A DNA stretch of 32,887 nt from an uncultured Pseudomonadota bacterium. Lineage in GTDB: Bacteria; Pseudomonadota; Gammaproteobacteria; Competibacterales; Competibacteraceae. Numbering within the stretch: the stretch's first letter is position 1; every line of letters starts with the position of its first letter. The translations under genes and the position numbers were made by a program. Under the pieces are notes generated by a model that saw only the letters and a list, made by a program, of their open reading frames with translations, was not told the DNA's origin and did not search any database. Where the stretch lies: NCBI GenBank assembly GCA_903844665.1, contig CAIMUS010000190.1, forward strand, positions 1 through 32,887, given 5' to 3'. This document shows positions 7,968 through 14,947 of this stretch, piece by piece.

Positions 7968-8210
7968 ATGGCCAACCTGACGATCAAAAGTATTCCGGAT
8001 GCGCTGCTGGGACAGCTCAAGCAAAGTGCTGTCGAGCACCGTCGCAGCCTCAATAGTGAAATATTAATCCGTCTCGAGCGCTCGCTGCAAAGCGCGCCTG
8101 TCGATCCGGCGGCATTTCTGGCGCGGCTGCAGGCCTTGCAGCGGCGGGTGCCGCTGCCACCGCTTACTGATGAACTGCTGGAGCAGGCCCGGCATGAGGG
8201 CCGCCCATGA
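7968..8210 (+). CDS. Ribbon-helix-helix antitoxin (FitA/Arc-like)
   Basis: 80 residues from ATG 7968. The N-terminus MANLTIKSIPDALLGQLK followed by EHRRSLNSEILIRLE is the Arc/MetJ ribbon-helix-helix DNA-binding domain of FitA-type antitoxins; the C-terminal helix ends LLEQARHEGRP and should wrap the toxin. The start at 7968 is preferred over 7938 because the beta strand LTIKSIP defines the domain start. Its stop overlaps the PIN toxin start by ATGA, so the pair is translationally coupled, and it probably represses the whole operon, which continues into the KAP and NACHT genes. Confidence 0.88.
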   Translation: MANLTIKSIPDALLGQLKQSAVEHRRSLNSEILIRLERSLQSAPVDPAAFLARLQALQRRVPLPPLTDELLEQARHEGRP

Positions 8211-8611
8211 TCGTGGCGGACACCAATTTAATCGCCTATCTGCTTATCCCAGGACAGAAAACCGCACTGGCGCAAGCCGTATTCCAGCAGGACCCTGCCT
8301 GGATAGCGCCGTTCCTGTGGCGCAGCGAGTTCCGTAACGTCCTGGCCTTATACATGCGTCAGGGCCAACTGGTATTGGCGGATGCGTTGCTGTTCATGGA
8401 GGCGGCCGAAACGCTGCTACAAGGCTGTGAGTACCAGGTCGAATCCATGCCGGTGCTGCGCTTGGCCGAGCGCTCGGGCTGTGCGGCCTACGACTGCGAA
8501 TTCGTTCATTTGGCGCAGGAACTGGGGATACCACTGCTTACTTTCGATGCCAAGCTGTTAAAAGTATTCCCACAGACCGCCATTGCGCCGGAAAGCTTCG
8601 TCGGGCACTGA
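8207..8611 (+). CDS. PIN-domain toxin (VapC/FitB-like)
   Basis: 134 residues, full PIN length. The first acidic residue is in MIVADTNLIAYLL (D5); E41 in WRSEFRNVL and the DCEFVHLAQELG stretch near 105-116 supply the other metal ligands, and LLTFDAKLLKVFP is the usual C-terminal strand. PIN toxins are Mg-dependent RNases. The preceding RHH antitoxin overlaps by 4 bp and the KAP gene follows after 25 bp on the same strand. Whether the pair is only a neighbour or belongs functionally to the KAP/NACHT genes cannot be told from one sequence. Confidence 0.9.
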   Translation: MIVADTNLIAYLLIPGQKTALAQAVFQQDPAWIAPFLWRSEFRNVLALYMRQGQLVLADALLFMEAAETLLQGCEYQVESMPVLRLAERSGCAAYDCEFVHLAQELGIPLLTFDAKLLKVFPQTAIAPESFVGH

Positions 8612-8636
8612 TCCAGAAACTCATGAACAAAGCGAT

Positions 8637-9974
8637 ATGCCTTTGCACAATGACGAACCCACGCTGATCGATCAACTCAACCGCGTCACGCTGGTAGAGG
8701 AGGTCGGCGAGGCAGTTGCAACCTGCGAACCGCCGCAGGTGTTCGGTATCCATGGCGATTGGGGCCTGGGCAAGACCAGTTTTTTGCATCAGTTGCAGTG
8801 GTATCTGACCGGTGAATGTCCTCAACAAACGCAAGATGAATTAACAGAAGCGGAGACCACCAAGGTCATTCCCAAGGGCCAGCATCAGGATCATGTCACT
8901 GTTGTCTGGTTCGAGGCCTGGCGGTATCAACATGAGCAGGTTCCGGTAGTCGCTTTGTTGCAGGAAATCCGCTCGCAATTGGCCTGGTATGTCACGCTTG
9001 GACAGCAGGCGAAAAAAATGTTTGAAGTGACTACTCGCAGCGCCTTGCTGTCACTCGAAGACCTGACCAAGAAAATTGGTATTCAGGCTTCCAAGATTCA
9101 GGAAGTTGGCGATAAGTGGGAAAGAGATCACTTGGCTACCGCTTTACCGTCACATACTATCCGTGAGCACTTGCAGGAAGCCATCGGCAACTTGCTTCCC
9201 CGCAGCGAGAAGAAGAAGGCGCGGCTGGTGGTTCTGATTGACGACCTGGATCGCTGCGAAGCAGAGTCTGCCTATAAGTTGCTGGAAGGACTCAAGATTT
9301 ATCTGACGTTACGGAATTGCGTGTTTGTTTTGGGCCTCAATCAAAAAATCATCGAGGATGCTATCCGCAAGAATATGCCTGGTGAAAGGCAGGATTTGCG
9401 CGCTGCGGCGTATCTCGAAAAGCTTTGCCAAAATTTCTGGCGCCTGCCATTGGTCGCCGATCCCAAGGCTCTCTTATACCAGTGGTTGCCAGATGACATA
9501 ATCAAGGAGTGGATTACGGCGGCCATTGGAAAATCACAGTGCTTGCCGCCAAATCCGCGCCGCCTGAAAGGTCTGGCCAATTTGCTCCAGCGTTTTATTG
9601 TCCGTTTGCCTAAGAAGGTCGGCGCCAAGAACGATCCGGCAATGATTCAGCAGGCAAAGTATACGCTTATCGTCGCCTACGTCTATCAATTCCATCACGA
9701 TCTGTTTCTGCGGTGGGAATCCAATCCTGAGCTGTACCATCATATCCGCGACTGGGTGCGGACTTATGAGACGAAACTGAAATTCTTAGAACACTTGGAG
9801 CTTCCTTATAAGATTGAAACCGACGAAAGTACTCCAACGCCACAGTATAAAATCAGCAGCGCCTATCCTGACCCGACTGAAAGCAACATTTTCTGGATAC
9901 AACCGCTGCTACATGAACTCGGAGATGAGGTCAAACCAGAAGATTTCCTTCGCTACCTTCGCGGCAAACCCTGA
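8637..9974 (+). CDS. KAP-family P-loop NTPase
   Basis: 445 residues from ATG 8637. KAP NTPases are STAND-class ATPases; characterised relatives include phage T7 exclusion protein PifA. Walker A is GIHGDWGLGKT (37-47), followed by the family signature WFEAWRY (91-97). Walker B is VVLIDDLDRC (198-207), then VFVLGLN (229-235) and AAYLEKLCQNFWRLP (257-271), all diagnostic. Unlike many KAP proteins it has no obvious transmembrane insertion, so it is probably cytoplasmic. The tail (about 330-445) has no motif I recognise and ends FLRYLRGKP. The frame stays open upstream to 8583, inside the toxin gene, but similarity begins after 8637. Its TGA shares a base with the NACHT ATG (TGATG at 9972-9976), implying coupled translation. 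Confidence 0.9.
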   Translation: MPLHNDEPTLIDQLNRVTLVEEVGEAVATCEPPQVFGIHGDWGLGKTSFLHQLQWYLTGECPQQTQDELTEAETTKVIPKGQHQDHVTVVWFEAWRYQHEQVPVVALLQEIRSQLAWYVTLGQQAKKMFEVTTRSALLSLEDLTKKIGIQASKIQEVGDKWERDHLATALPSHTIREHLQEAIGNLLPRSEKKKARLVVLIDDLDRCEAESAYKLLEGLKIYLTLRNCVFVLGLNQKIIEDAIRKNMPGERQDLRAAAYLEKLCQNFWRLPLVADPKALLYQWLPDDIIKEWITAAIGKSQCLPPNPRRLKGLANLLQRFIVRLPKKVGAKNDPAMIQQAKYTLIVAYVYQFHHDLFLRWESNPELYHHIRDWVRTYETKLKFLEHLELPYKIETDESTPTPQYKISSAYPDPTESNIFWIQPLLHELGDEVKPEDFLRYLRGKP

Positions 9975-12553
9975 TGTCCCAAGACACATTTAACCCCTTC
10001 GCCGATCCTGTTCTGGCCGCCTATCTCGCCAACGTCCGCGCCTGGCACGGTTACATTCGTTTCCTGGGTCTGCCGCACCTGCGGGAAAACCCGGACGTGG
10101 TGATCGATCGACTGTACGTGGAACCGCGTCTGGCTGACCGGTATACGTCGCCTGACTCCCCTCCTAAAGACTGGCCTGAAACTAAAACCACGCTGGAGGT
10201 AGTGCCTGAACATCGCCGCTTGGTTCTGCTGGGCGATCCTGGTAGCGGTAAATCTACACTGATCAATTGGTTGGCCTGGCAGTTGGCGCAGCAGACTGAG
10301 AATGATTGGACGCGCCGATTGGGTCGTCTGATCCCGATCCCGATGGTGCTGCGGGAAATGCGTATTGGCAGGGGCATTACCTGGTCAGGTCTGCTGCAGG
10401 CGTTCCTTGAACATGACATGGCCAAGCCGCTGCGTGATACCCCACGCTTGGAGGAGTTACTTAAGCACGGCCAAGCATTCATCATGTTAGACGGCCTCGA
10501 TGAGATCGGGGCCGTGGAAGTGCGACAAGACCTACGTGACGCCGTCTTCACAGGAGGCATGTTGAGCTACCCGGATTGCCGTTGGTTGCTGACTTCCCGC
10601 ATCGTCGGTTATGAGGACGTGCCCTTCGACCGTTTGCCGGCGGAATCTGTAGAATCTTTCCTTCTTGGCCAGGTTCACTCTGCACTGGACAGCCCCCCTG
10701 GCAAGAAGGCTCTGGCTCTCTATGGACTGGCCAGCCCTACTGATGTAGCCCGCAAGTCTGCTGTGTGGTATGTGGCTCCTTTTACAGACGATCAGATCGC
10801 ACGGTTTGCACGCAACTGGTTCACGCTCCGCGAAGCGGTAGGTTCCAAGGCTGAGCAAGGTGCTCAAGACCTGATCGAAGCGATCCAGCGCGACCCATCC
10901 ACGCTGCGTCTCGCGCGCATCCCCAATCTGCTGACCATGATGGCGCTGATCCACCGGGTGCGCGCCCGTCTGCCTCATGGCCGGGCCTTACTTTACAACG
11001 AAATCACTCAAGCCTATCTGCAATCCATTGATGAATTTCGTGGTTTGCGAGAGGTAGATTATCCCTTGGCTCAGAAAAAGCGCTGGTTGGGGCGTGTAGG
11101 CTTCGAGATGCAGCGCCGCCGCTCGATGGATGCGAAGAAGGACAAAACAGGCTGGATTATGGACGCTATGGCCGATTCCGGCTATGGGCGGGACGAGAAA
11201 GCGGCGGAGGATTTTGTCGCTTATCGAGAGATTCTTGCCGAGAAGTCCGAGGTCAAAAGCTGGATTATGGACGCTATAGCCGAGTCCGGCTATGGGCGGG
11301 ACGAGAAAGCGGCGGAGGATTTTGTCGCTTATATAGGACGGCGCAGCGGGCTGTTATTGCCACGGGGACCGGAACAGTTCGCCTTCATGCACCTGTCACT
11401 CCAGGAGTACTTTGCAGCTTGTTTCCTGGCTGAGCAGGTGACTTCCCCGCAATGGATCAGGCATGGCAAAGCGGCCCCAGGCGCCGATCGGGAATCACTG
11501 CGGATTTACACGCGGGGAGTGATTTGGCGGGAAACATTGGTGTTTCTGTTCGAGTTACTGGCCGATCAACCGGGATGGCCTCAAACCCTGGCGGAGGATT
11601 TGTTCGGTGAGAACTTCAAAGACCTCGATCCTGAGGTTGCTGAAGCCAAAAACGCCGGAGTATTACTGGCCCGGCTCGTCGTCGATCCACATTCAGGTTT
11701 CTCCCAGGATATGCGCGATCATGCCATCGCGAAATGTGCTGAACTGGAAATCGCCTTGCAGCAAAAGATTGACCTGAATTCTGGTTTCTCCTCGTTGTAT
11801 GTACCGGAAGTGGCGCGTGCTCTGTTTAACATAGAATCCGAACAATTAACTTGGGTGTGGAAGGTCTTGATTAATGTGGCCAAAGCGGCCGATGCAAAGA
11901 ATTTGATACTCAAAGATTGCCCTGCAATTGAAGAAGACGTGGCGCTCTTAGCTAATTTGGTTAATCTGCAACGGCTCGAACTCGACGGGACGTGGGTGAA
12001 AGATGTGACCCCTCTCAGTGCCCTCACCAACCTTCAAACGCTTTCCCTCAATGTGGATAGGAAGAGCGATCTGACCCCTCTCAGCGCTCTTACCAATCTG
12101 CAATCCCTCGCTCTCGCCTGCATGGGGGAAATCGATTTGACCCCTCTCAGCACCCTTACCAACCTGCAATTTCTCACTCTCACCTGCGCGGAGGAGAGCG
12201 ATCTGACCCCACTCAGTGCTCTTACCAACCTGCAATTCCTCACTCTCGCCTTTATGGAGGAGAGCGATTTGTCCCCCCTCAGTACCCTTATCAACCTACA
12301 ATATCTCACCCTATTCGTAAGGGATATAAGCGATTTGACCCCCCTCAGCACCCTCACCAACCTTCAAGAGCTTCGCCTCAATGTGACGAGGGAGAGCGAT
12401 CTGGCCCCCCTCAGCGCTCTCACCAATCTACAAGATCTCCACCTCCACGGGACGGCCGTATCCAAGGAACAGATCTCATGGTTACGGAAGCGGCTACCCC
12501 AAGCGAAGATTACTGTCTCCCCTGATCCAGCCAAAAGTAACAGTACGCAATAA
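9974..12553 (+). CDS. NACHT NTPase with C-terminal leucine-rich repeats (NLR-like)
   Basis: 859 residues. NACHT NTPases with sensor repeats are the bacterial counterparts of animal NLRs, and several protect against phage. N-terminal helical region 1-80; Walker A GDPGSGKST (87-95); Walker B FIMLDGLDEIG (169-179) with the NACHT small residue/acidic arrangement; sensor LLTSRIVGYED (205-215); NLLTMMALIHRVR (318-330) and FAFMHLSLQEYFAA (469-482) typical of the winged-helix end. Residues 394-453 contain a 36-residue duplication. Eight 22-residue leucine-rich repeats occupy about 659-834. No nuclease, protease or TIR effector is evident, so the effector could be the short N-terminal region or an operon partner. 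Coupled by one-base overlap to the KAP gene. Last gene of the operon; the next gene is convergent. Confidence 0.93.
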   Translation: MSQDTFNPFADPVLAAYLANVRAWHGYIRFLGLPHLRENPDVVIDRLYVEPRLADRYTSPDSPPKDWPETKTTLEVVPEHRRLVLLGDPGSGKSTLINWLAWQLAQQTENDWTRRLGRLIPIPMVLREMRIGRGITWSGLLQAFLEHDMAKPLRDTPRLEELLKHGQAFIMLDGLDEIGAVEVRQDLRDAVFTGGMLSYPDCRWLLTSRIVGYEDVPFDRLPAESVESFLLGQVHSALDSPPGKKALALYGLASPTDVARKSAVWYVAPFTDDQIARFARNWFTLREAVGSKAEQGAQDLIEAIQRDPSTLRLARIPNLLTMMALIHRVRARLPHGRALLYNEITQAYLQSIDEFRGLREVDYPLAQKKRWLGRVGFEMQRRRSMDAKKDKTGWIMDAMADSGYGRDEKAAEDFVAYREILAEKSEVKSWIMDAIAESGYGRDEKAAEDFVAYIGRRSGLLLPRGPEQFAFMHLSLQEYFAACFLAEQVTSPQWIRHGKAAPGADRESLRIYTRGVIWRETLVFLFELLADQPGWPQTLAEDLFGENFKDLDPEVAEAKNAGVLLARLVVDPHSGFSQDMRDHAIAKCAELEIALQQKIDLNSGFSSLYVPEVARALFNIESEQLTWVWKVLINVAKAADAKNLILKDCPAIEEDVALLANLVNLQRLELDGTWVKDVTPLSALTNLQTLSLNVDRKSDLTPLSALTNLQSLALACMGEIDLTPLSTLTNLQFLTLTCAEESDLTPLSALTNLQFLTLAFMEESDLSPLSTLINLQYLTLFVRDISDLTPLSTLTNLQELRLNVTRESDLAPLSALTNLQDLHLHGTAVSKEQISWLRKRLPQAKITVSPDPAKSNSTQ
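11151..11332 (+). repeat. In-frame 108-bp tandem duplication in the NACHT gene
   Basis: About 74 bp beginning at 11151 recur at 11259 with only a few changes (GCCGATTCC against GCCGAGTCC, ATGG against ATAG). The 108-bp period is 36 codons and keeps the frame. The two protein copies share GYGRDEKAAEDFVAY. It lies between the NACHT winged-helix-like region and the conserved HLSLQEYFAA segment. Confidence 0.92.
11948..12475 (+). repeat. Eight 66-bp (22-residue) leucine-rich repeats
   Basis: Residues 659-834 form eight units on the scaffold LSALTNLQ-x-L-x-L with a closing SDLTP. Six central units share nearly identical codons for the scaffold (for example CTCACCAACCTTCAA), whereas the five or six residues after the beta strand differ: NVDRK, ACMGE, TCAEE, AFMEE, FVRDI, NVTRE. 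Scaffold identity with variable exposed positions is what a recognition surface would show. DNA-level similarity also makes the array prone to change in unit number. Confidence 0.9.
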
Positions 12554-12617
12554 ACAGGCTTACAATTTCACAATCCTCCTCAGCCAGCGGCGGAAATTTC
12601 ATAGGATTTTTAAAGCC

Positions 12618-12681
12618 ATGAAACCAGAACTGACGATTACGATAGCCAGCTTGCCGGACAGAGAAAATCTGGTTGCAGCAG
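12618..12681 (+). pseudogene. Gene stump fused to a repeat element
   Basis: An ATG at 12618 opens MKPELTITIASLPDRENLVA, which looks like the ordered N-terminus of a small protein, then runs straight into the repeat at 12680 and reads repeat sequence to a stop at 12788. I do not recognise the family with certainty. Only about 20 codons look genuine, so it is reported as a remnant cut by the repeat element. Confidence 0.35.
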
Positions 12682-12783
12682 GTAGGATACGCACCGCGTA
12701 CCATCATTCCCCGCGTAAGACCGGTAACGCGCCATACCGGGCAAAACCCGGAAAAGGTACGCAATGCTTACTCTACCTGGCTG
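12680..12783 (+). repeat. 86-bp dispersed repeat, copy B, with inverted end (right flank of island)
   Basis: 12698-12783 matches 7601-7686 in direct orientation. In this copy the left end is better preserved: GGTAGGATACGCACCGCGTACC (split across 12680-12701) is the inverted counterpart of GGTACGCAATGCTTACTCTACC near 12756-12777, giving a MITE-like or REP-like element with imperfect terminal inverted repeats of about 20 bp. The last codons and stop of the convergent PIN toxin gene lie inside it. Confidence 0.8.
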
Positions 12784-13213
12784 CATAAGGGTCTTCCATG
12801 GCAAAGGGGTTACGAAATTGGACGCCTTCCAGTTCACGTCCGTCCTGAAAGTCTTCGCTGAGCAGCACGCTGACACCGGCAGCTTTGGCTGTCGCCCACA
12901 GCAGGGCATCCCAGAATGACAGGTTGTGGCGTTGTACCGTACTCATCGCCCGGGTCAGCGCCTGTCCATCCGCGGCGACCACGGGAAACATAATTTGCCA
13001 GTCACCGACCTGCTCACTCGCCTCCGCTGTGGGCATCTTGCCTTTACGGGTCACGGCATGGAAAAACTCGGCAAGCACCTGCAAGGTCAGCACGCAATCC
13101 TGTTCCACGGCCCGGTCGACGATGGTGATGGCCTGTTGGTGTCGCTCACCAGCATCGCGGTCAATCGCATAGACCAGCAAATTGGTATCCAGGGTGAAAC
13201 GCTCAGCGCTCAT
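12773..13213 (-). CDS. PIN-domain toxin paired with a Phd-type antitoxin
   Basis: 146 residues. The N-terminus FTLDTNLLVYAID carries the first catalytic Asp (D9), TLQVLAEFFHAVTRK the conserved Glu (about E49), NLSFWDALLWATAKAAG the third acidic site (D100) and LLSEDFQDG the fourth, so the active site looks complete. Such proteins are VapC-like RNases. Its start overlaps the antitoxin end by 11 bp. The C-terminal codons and TAG stop fall within dispersed repeat copy B, so the natural C-terminus may have been altered slightly. Confidence 0.9.
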   Translation of the reverse strand: MSAERFTLDTNLLVYAIDRDAGERHQQAITIVDRAVEQDCVLTLQVLAEFFHAVTRKGKMPTAEASEQVGDWQIMFPVVAADGQALTRAMSTVQRHNLSFWDALLWATAKAAGVSVLLSEDFQDGRELEGVQFRNPFAMEDPYAAR

Positions 13214-13451
13214 ACAGTTCGTCCCGGCGGATAGGCTGCCCTCCCAATGGATAACCCCGACGCATACGCTCCAGGCTGCGTTTTCTGGCCTCCTGCTGTT
13301 CGACGCTCAGTACTTTTTTGCTGGTCAACCCCACCAAACGGGCCACCGGTTGGCCACGGCGGGTGATAATAATCTCATGCCCCTGCTGTACAGCTTCAAT
13401 ATAACGGGAAAGGTGCTGGTTGGCTTCACGCAGGTTGATATGTTGTTCCAC
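13203..13451 (-). CDS. Phd/YefM-type antitoxin
   Basis: 82 residues. MEQHINLREANQHLSRYIE and EIIITRRGQPVARLVGL are the Phd/YefM fold: a short strand, a helix, and the GxPVA strand. It neutralises the downstream PIN toxin and represses its own promoter. It starts at GTG 13451, supported by a strong Shine-Dalgarno AAGGAGG (13458-13464) at good spacing; no in-frame ATG lies close by. The C-terminal tail (GYPLGGQPIRRDELYER) is the toxin-binding part. Transcribed divergently from purD. Confidence 0.9.
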   Translation of the reverse strand: MEQHINLREANQHLSRYIEAVQQGHEIIITRRGQPVARLVGLTSKKVLSVEQQEARKRSLERMRRGYPLGGQPIRRDELYER

Positions 13452-13487
13452 GATGCATCCTCCTTATAACTTTCCGATGAAAAAAGT

Positions 13488-13516
13488 AATGTAAAATATA
13501 CTAGATTCGCTTGCAA
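13488..13516 (-). promoter_or_regulatory. Possible promoter of the phd/PIN pair
   Basis: On the minus strand TTGCAA (13511-13516) and TACATT (13488-13493) are separated by 17 bases, 24 bp upstream of the Shine-Dalgarno. The region is AT-rich and CTTGCAAG is itself palindromic. The purD promoter must lie in the same 110-bp gap. Confidence 0.35.
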
Positions 13517-13561
13517 GTAGTACGTCTCCACCATCCTCCTCACATCCCCCAGAGGCCTGCC

Positions 13562-14854
13562 ATGAACATCCTCATCATCGGCGGCGGTGGCCGGGAACAT
13601 GCCCTGGCCTGGAAAGTCGCCCAATCTTCCCGCGTGCGCAATGTCTACGTCACCCCCGGTAACGCCGGCACCGCACTGGAACCCAACGTCACCAATCTCG
13701 GCATCGCCGTGGAGGATATCCCCGAGCTGGTGCGTTTCGCCCGCGGCCATGACGTGGACTTGACCCTCGTCGGCCCCGAAGCGCCGCTGGTGCTGGGCGT
13801 AGTGGACGCCTTCCAGTCAGCCGGCCTGCGCTGTTTCGGCCCTACTCAGGCCGCCGCTCAACTGGAAGGCTCCAAGACCTTTTCCAAGGACTTCCTGGCC
13901 CGCCATCACATTCTCACCGCCGACTACCAGTCCTTTACCGAACTCGAACCGGCGCTCGACTATATCCAGGCTAAAGGCGCCCCTATCGTGGTCAAGGCCG
14001 ACGGTCTGGCCGCCGGCAAGGGCGTCATCATCGCCCAAACCGTGCAGGAGGCCGGCGACGCCGTGCAAGCCATGCTGCGCGACAACGCCTTCGGCGCGGC
14101 GGGCCGGCGGGTGGTCATCGAGGAATTTCTCCAGGGCGAGGAAGCCAGCTTTATCGTCATGGTGGACGGTCGGCATATCCTGCCGCTGGCCTCGTCCCAG
14201 GATCACAAGGCCCGCGACGACGGCGATCGGGGTCCCAACACCGGTGGCATGGGCGCCTACTCGCCGGCTCCGGTCGTCACCCCGGCAATGCACGACCGCA
14301 TTATGCGGGAAGTGATCGAACCTACCGTGCGGGGCATGGCCGCGGAGGGACATCCTTACACCGGTTTTCTCTATGCCGGCCTGATGATCACCGCCGACGG
14401 CGTTCCCAAGGTATTGGAATACAACTGCCGCTGCGGTGACCCGGAAACCCAGCCTATCCTGCTGCGGCTGCGCTCCGATCTGGTGGAGCTGTGCGAGGCC
14501 GCCCTGGACGGTCGTCTGGATCGAATGACAGCGGAGTGGGACCCACGCGCCGCGCTGGGCGTCGTCATGGCAGCCGGCGGCTATCCAGGCGATTACCGCA
14601 AGGGCGATGTGATCGACGGTTTACCGACCGGCGAGGAAGAAGGGGTCAAGCTGTTTCATGCCGGCACCACGATCAAAGATGGTCGGATCGTCACCAATGG
14701 CGGGCGGGTGCTGTGCGCCACGGCGTTGGGAGCGACGGTACAGGAAGCGCAACGGCGCGCCTATGAACTGGCCAGGCGGATACACTGGGACGGCGTGTAT
14801 TACCGCGGCGATATCGGTTATCGGGCCATCCGGCGGGAACAGGAAAAGGGATAG
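13562..14854 (+). CDS. purD: Phosphoribosylamine-glycine ligase PurD (GAR synthetase)
   Basis: 430 residues, normal length. Catalyses ATP-dependent joining of glycine to phosphoribosylamine, the second step of de novo purine synthesis. The N-domain opens MNILIIGGGGREHALAW; the ATP-grasp core includes IVVKADGLAAGKGV and DHKARDDGDRGPNTGGMGAYSP; EYNCRCGDPETQ holds the metal-binding residues. The start at 13562 is chosen because MNILIIGGGG is the conserved N-terminus; the open frame back to 13511 has no family similarity. In many proteobacteria purD sits next to purH; here it stands alone between a toxin-antitoxin pair and convergent rho. Confidence 0.97.
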   Translation: MNILIIGGGGREHALAWKVAQSSRVRNVYVTPGNAGTALEPNVTNLGIAVEDIPELVRFARGHDVDLTLVGPEAPLVLGVVDAFQSAGLRCFGPTQAAAQLEGSKTFSKDFLARHHILTADYQSFTELEPALDYIQAKGAPIVVKADGLAAGKGVIIAQTVQEAGDAVQAMLRDNAFGAAGRRVVIEEFLQGEEASFIVMVDGRHILPLASSQDHKARDDGDRGPNTGGMGAYSPAPVVTPAMHDRIMREVIEPTVRGMAAEGHPYTGFLYAGLMITADGVPKVLEYNCRCGDPETQPILLRLRSDLVELCEAALDGRLDRMTAEWDPRAALGVVMAAGGYPGDYRKGDVIDGLPTGEEEGVKLFHAGTTIKDGRIVTNGGRVLCATALGATVQEAQRRAYELARRIHWDGVYYRGDIGYRAIRREQEKG

Positions 14855-14923
14855 ATCGTAAATCTACGAACGCTTTCCGGAAATAGGGTTTATCGGGCCA
14901 TCCGGCGGGAACAGGACAAGGTG
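14819..14923 (+). repeat. Duplicated 3' end of purD
   Basis: TATCGGGCCATCCGGCGGGA at 14819 (inside purD) recurs at 14891, 72 bp downstream, followed by ACAGGACAAGGTGTAA, close to the purD end ACAGGAAAAGGGATAG. The downstream copy is a second purD tail with its own stop codon. Confidence 0.85.
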
Positions 14924-14931
14924 TAACAGGA

Positions 14932-14947
14932 AAACGCCTCAGCGTTT
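14932..14947 (-). terminator. Weak possible terminator hairpin at the rho 3' end
   Basis: On the minus strand AAACGC-TGAG-GCGTTT forms a 6-bp stem with the rho stop codon in its loop, followed by TTCC only. The T tract is too short for a confident intrinsic terminator. Confidence 0.3.

Noticed and set aside
11948-12475. CRISPR-like array
   Set aside because: The 66-bp periodicity is protein-coding leucine-rich repeat in frame with the NACHT domain; there are no conserved repeat/variable spacer boundaries.
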